A DNA stretch of 64,000 nt, from assembly GCF_024519455.1 (NCBI RefSeq), contig NZ_JALJRY010000003.1, positions 321,675 to 385,674 of the forward strand, read 5' to 3'. This DNA is from Streptomyces sp. STR69. GTDB lineage: Bacteria; Actinomycetota; Actinomycetes; Streptomycetales; Streptomycetaceae. Numbering within the stretch: position 1 is the first letter of the stretch; each line of letters begins with the position of its first letter. Both the position numbers and the translations under genes were made by a program. Under the pieces are notes generated by a model that saw only the letters and a list, made by a program, of their open reading frames with translations, was not told the origin of the DNA and made no database searches. Below are positions 61,027 to 64,000 of the stretch, piece by piece.

Positions 61027-62178
61027 CTAAGCCTGTTTGAGGATCTCCGCGTAGAGCCGCGCGGTGCGCAGCGCCACGGCGTCCCAGCCGAACTCGCCCA
61101 CCGCGCGCTTCCGCCCCGCCTCGCCCATGCGCTTCGCAGTCTCCGGGTCGGCGAGCACGGAGTCGAGGGCCGACGCCAGGTTCTCCTCGAAGTTTTCCTC
61201 GACGGACACCAGCAGGCCGGTCTCACCGTCCGCCACCACCTCGGGGATGCCGCCGACCCGGGAGGCGACCACGGCCGTACCGCAGGCCATCGCCTCCAGG
61301 TTGACGATCCCCAGGGGCTCGTAGACCGAGGGGCAGGCGAACACGGTGGCGTGAGTGAGGAGCTGGATCACCTCCGGTCGGGGCAGCATCTGGGGGATCC
61401 AGTGCACGCCCTCGCGGGCCCGGCTCAGCTCCTCGAAGAGGTCGCGGAACTCGCGGTCGATCTCCGGCGTGTCCGGCGCGCCGGCACACAGCACGACCTG
61501 CGCGGCCGGGTCGAGGTCACGCACCGCGCGCAGCAGATGGGGCACGCCCTTCTGGCGGGTGATGCGGCCGACGAACAGGACGTAGGGGCGGTCGGGGTCG
61601 ATGCCGAGCCGGGTGAGGACGTCGGTGCCGTGGTCGGGGCGGTAGAGCGTGGTGTCGATGCCGTTGTGGATGACCCGCACCGTGGCGGGGTCCAGCGACG
61701 GGTAGCAGGTGAGGATGTCCTCGCGCATGGCTCCCGATACGGCGACCACGGCGTCCGCGGCCTCGATCGCGGTGCGCTCGGCCCAGCTGGAGAGGGCGTA
61801 TCCGCCGCCGAGCTGCTCGGCCTTCCAGGGGCGCAGCGGCTCCAGGGAGTGGGCGGTCATCACGTGCGGGACGCCGTAGAGGAGCTTGGCGAAGTGGCCG
61901 GCGAGGTTGGCGTACCAGGTGTGGGAGTGGACGAGTTCGCGGCCTTCGAGGGCGGCGGCCATGGAGAGGTCCACGGAAAAGGTGCGCAGGGCGTCGTTGG
62001 CGCCGTCCAGGGTCGGCCAGGAGCGGTGACGTACGACGCCCTCCGTGCGGCCCTCGCCCCAGCAGTGCACGTCCAGGTCGACCAGGGGCCTCAACTCCCG
62101 GGCCAGGAACTCCACATGGACGCCCGCGCCGCCGTACACATCCGGCGGGTACTCCCGGGTCAGCAGTCCCACTCGCAC
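61027..62178 (-). CDS. glgA: GT4 glycogen synthase / alpha-maltose-1-phosphate synthase, actinobacterial type
   Basis: 383 aa from GTG 62178. GT-B fold: LTREYPPDVYGGAGVHVEFLARELRP, VHSHTWYANLAGHFAKLLYG, VIHNGIDTTLYRPD, VLFVGRITRQKGVPHLLRA and the E-x7-E motif in YEPLGIVNLEAMACGTAVVASRVGGIPEVV. Length and motifs match the actinobacterial TIGR02149-type synthase. The mycobacterial orthologue (GlgM) joins ADP-glucose and glucose-1-phosphate to make maltose-1-phosphate for GlgE, so the older name GlgA may be misleading. GlgC downstream would supply ADP-glucose. Confidence 0.93.
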   Translation of the reverse strand: MRVGLLTREYPPDVYGGAGVHVEFLARELRPLVDLDVHCWGEGRTEGVVRHRSWPTLDGANDALRTFSVDLSMAAALEGRELVHSHTWYANLAGHFAKLLYGVPHVMTAHSLEPLRPWKAEQLGGGYALSSWAERTAIEAADAVVAVSGAMREDILTCYPSLDPATVRVIHNGIDTTLYRPDHGTDVLTRLGIDPDRPYVLFVGRITRQKGVPHLLRAVRDLDPAAQVVLCAGAPDTPEIDREFRDLFEELSRAREGVHWIPQMLPRPEVIQLLTHATVFACPSVYEPLGIVNLEAMACGTAVVASRVGGIPEVVADGETGLLVSVEENFEENLASALDSVLADPETAKRMGEAGRKRAVGEFGWDAVALRTARLYAEILKQA

Positions 62179-62218
62179 CCGTTAACCCCTTGTTCTCGGC
62201 GGCTGATTGCACTCATGG

Positions 62219-63016
62219 TCACCCAGAAGCGGCTTTCGCGGAAGGGCCGGGCGGCTGTGTGAAGCAGCAGTCTCCGCAGACCCCGCCGCCGGGGACCCGG
62301 TAGTAGAGGCAGCAGCTGCGGCGCCGGAAGGCGGTTCCGGTAAGGGTTCCGGTGTCGGCGAGGAGGGGGTGGGCGAGGAGTTCCGCGGTGAGGGCACGCG
62401 CGCGCGTGGCCACTTCCGTACGGCCACGCGCGCGTGCCCACCGGTCGAGTTCGCGGGCCGCGCCCGCCAGCGCGGAGGCCGCGTTGCCCCGGAGCAGGCC
62501 GGCGGACATGCGGTGGTGGGCGACCAGGGCGGCGGTCAGCGGTTCGAGGTGGCCCAGGAGGACGGTGTCCGCGAGGGTGGCGGCGTCACCGGGCAGCGGG
62601 CGGACCTCGGCGAGCCACAGGTCGTCCGGGGCGCTGCTCTGGGCGTCCCAGTGCAGCAGGCGTGGGTCGAGGTCGGGGACGTGGCCGTAGAGGGCGGCGC
62701 AGCCGAGCGCCGCCGACCACAACCGGGCCGCGAGTGCCTGCTGTGCGACCGAGGCGGCAATGCGCAGCTCAGGGGCCCGGAGACGCTCCGCGACGGCATG
62801 GACACGGAAAGTCAGGGAATTTCCGTAAACATCCGACACCGGGTTTTCGTAGGTCGTCGCGAGCGTCGGCAGCGGGCCGTCCGGCGCTGCGCCCGTGCGT
62901 AGTACGAAGAAGCCGCCGAGGGGTCGGAGCGCTGCGAGTTCGGGGTCCAGGTCCACGAACAGCAGTAGTACCAAGGCTCCTAGGGGTTTCACCCAGGGGG
63001 TGTCGTCCGGTGTCAC
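62219..63016 (-). CDS. FhuF-like [2Fe-2S] protein, possible siderophore-iron reductase
   Basis: Up to 265 aa. The diagnostic C-terminal cysteine cluster is C-C-x10-C-x2-C (RRSCCLYYRVPGGGVCGDCCF), which holds a [2Fe-2S] centre in FhuF. The rest is helical (LAALRPLGGFFVLRTG, WSAALGCAALYGHVPDL, AHHRMSAGLLRGNAASALAGAARELD). The family reduces ferric siderophores in the cytoplasm. The start is uncertain: GTG 63016 is the outer limit, and GTG 62956 just before DLDPELAALRPLGG is plausible. No siderophore genes are adjacent. Confidence 0.85.
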   Translation of the reverse strand: MTPDDTPWVKPLGALVLLLFVDLDPELAALRPLGGFFVLRTGAAPDGPLPTLATTYENPVSDVYGNSLTFRVHAVAERLRAPELRIAASVAQQALAARLWSAALGCAALYGHVPDLDPRLLHWDAQSSAPDDLWLAEVRPLPGDAATLADTVLLGHLEPLTAALVAHHRMSAGLLRGNAASALAGAARELDRWARARGRTEVATRARALTAELLAHPLLADTGTLTGTAFRRRSCCLYYRVPGGGVCGDCCFTQPPGPSAKAASG

Positions 63017-63183
63017 CCACCTTGGGGAGGACAGAGGGCGTTTCGTACTCCATCGGCAGTACTACCCAATCGGTGCTCAGGTACGACGACGGGAAGAACA
63101 TCGAGCGGCATCGTGTTCTGTATGAAAGCCGACCGTTCGCCGCGTGGTGCCAGAGGCACCCGCCTGACGCAGAGGAGCTGCCG

Positions 63184-64000
63184 ATGAGCGCCCTCGCGTT
63201 GTCCATCGTGCTGTCGCTCGTCTCCGCCGTGGCCTACGCGGGCGGAGCGATCGTGCAGGAGCGCGTCGCGGTGTCCTCTCCCGACCAGGAGTACGCGCCG
63301 CTGCGCCGCCCGAGCTGGTGGGCGGCGGTCGCGTTGAACGGTACGGGCGGTCTGCTGCACGTGGTGGCGCTGGCGTACGGCCCGCTGAGCCTGGTGCAGC
63401 CGCTGGGCGCGCTGACCATCGTGTTCGCGCTGCCGATGGCGGCCCTGTTCGTCGGCCGCAAGGCCGGTTCCACCGCCTGGCGCGGCGCGATCATGGCGAC
63501 GATCGGTCTCGCCGGTCTGCTCTCCCTGGTCGGCGCGTCCGACAGCCACTCGCTGAGCACCGCCCAGCGGGTGTCCGTGGCGGTGTTCACCGGCGCGGTG
63601 GTCGTGACCCTGATGATCGCGGGCCGCGCGGCACACCGGCACCCGGCGGTGCGCAGCGTGCTGCTGGCGACCGCGTCCGGCATAGCGTTCGGCATGTCCT
63701 CGGTGTTCACGAAGACGGTGACGGTCGACTGGGACAACGGCGCGATATCGGCGTCCGACATCCCGTTCCTGGCCGTGATCGCGGTCTTCGCCGTGGCCGG
63801 TCTGATGCTCTCGCAGGCCTCCTACCGGGGCGCGGGCCTGGCGGCTCCGCTGGCGGTCCTGACCGTCGTGAACCCGGTGGTGGCGGCCGTCGTCGGCATC
63901 ACGATGTTCGGCGAGACCTTCCGCTACGGCACGACCGGCACCCTGCTCGCCCTGAGCGCCGGAGTGGTCGCCGCGGGCGGCCTGATCCTGCTGACCACTG
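63184..64000 (+). CDS. DMT-superfamily transporter (EamA-like), 3' end outside window
   Basis: 272 codons are visible from ATG 63184, with AGAGGAG upstream; the frame is open to the window edge. The translation is strongly hydrophobic with about nine membrane helices. It begins SALALSIVLSLVSAVAYAGG, followed by IVQERVAV, GPLSLVQPLGALTIVFALPM, GIAFGMSSVFTKT and LAVLTVVNPVVAAVVGITMFGE, the last typical of the second EamA repeat. The cargo is unknown. Divergent from the FhuF-like gene. Confidence 0.9.
   Translation, partial: MSALALSIVLSLVSAVAYAGGAIVQERVAVSSPDQEYAPLRRPSWWAAVALNGTGGLLHVVALAYGPLSLVQPLGALTIVFALPMAALFVGRKAGSTAWRGAIMATIGLAGLLSLVGASDSHSLSTAQRVSVAVFTGAVVVTLMIAGRAAHRHPAVRSVLLATASGIAFGMSSVFTKTVTVDWDNGAISASDIPFLAVIAVFAVAGLMLSQASYRGAGLAAPLAVLTVVNPVVAAVVGITMFGETFRYGTTGTLLALSAGVVAAGGLILLTT

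Overview
The window is chromosomal DNA of very high G+C with dense, mostly operon-packed genes, many GTG/TTG starts and a typical Streptomyces gene content: a DUF397/Scr1-type regulator unit, MprF-LysRS fusion LysX, GlgC next to an actinobacterial GT4 glycogen synthase, an ECF sigma/ZAS pair, a PAS-GAF-SpoIIE phosphatase, and sugar ABC importers without their own ATPase. I place it in Streptomyces or a close relative. Both end genes (lysX, DMT transporter) run off the window. No intergenic gap exceeds 300 bp; the longest is 257 bp (40961-41217). I saw no rRNA, tRNA, CRISPR array, insertion sequence, prophage or attachment site.

Layout. 1-13 kb: lysX, a universal stress protein, an alpha/beta hydrolase divergent from a MarR regulator, a CapA-like lipoprotein, an ECF sigma factor with its zinc anti-sigma factor, an Fpg/Nei glycosylase, a SpoIIE phosphatase and a DUF6777 lipoprotein. 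13-23 kb: a lipase-maturation-factor-like membrane protein, then an eight-gene minus-strand operon for L-fucose import and non-phosphorylative oxidation, divergent from a GntR regulator. 23-34.5 kb: a six-gene minus-strand N-glycan operon (binding protein, two permeases, GH5, GH85 endoglycosidase, GH38 alpha-mannosidase) divergent from a LacI regulator. 34.5-37.5 kb: methyltransferase, RsbW-like ATPase, DUF397 protein and Scr1-type HTH regulator. 37.5-41 kb: secreted GH29 fucosidase and GH20 hexosaminidase. 41-54.5 kb: amidase, GNAT, a small unknown protein, an S33 peptidase with a two-component system, an esterase/TetR pair, a PhnZ-like HD-domain oxygenase with an SDR, an unusual zinc-ribbon SDR and a WS/DGAT acyltransferase. 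54.6-59.6 kb: secreted GH92 and GH2 glycosidases. 59.7-64 kb: glgC, glycogen synthase, an FhuF-like Fe-S protein and a DMT transporter.

How the genes fit together. Seven glycosidases (GH2, GH5, GH20, GH29, GH38, GH85, GH92) plus two sugar importers and L-fucose oxidation suggest one dispersed programme for fucosylated N-glycans. The proteins with export signals (GH85, GH92, GH20, GH29, GH2) would release and trim glycans outside the cell. GH38 and GH5 have no signal peptide, so they would finish imported mannosides in the cytoplasm, while freed L-fucose is oxidised by the 14-22 kb operon. Regulatory palindromes were found at most of the divergent promoters (MarR, GntR, LacI, TetR and Scr1-type loci, plus a LacI-type site upstream of GH2). 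Substrates and regulon links are inference from families and gene order.
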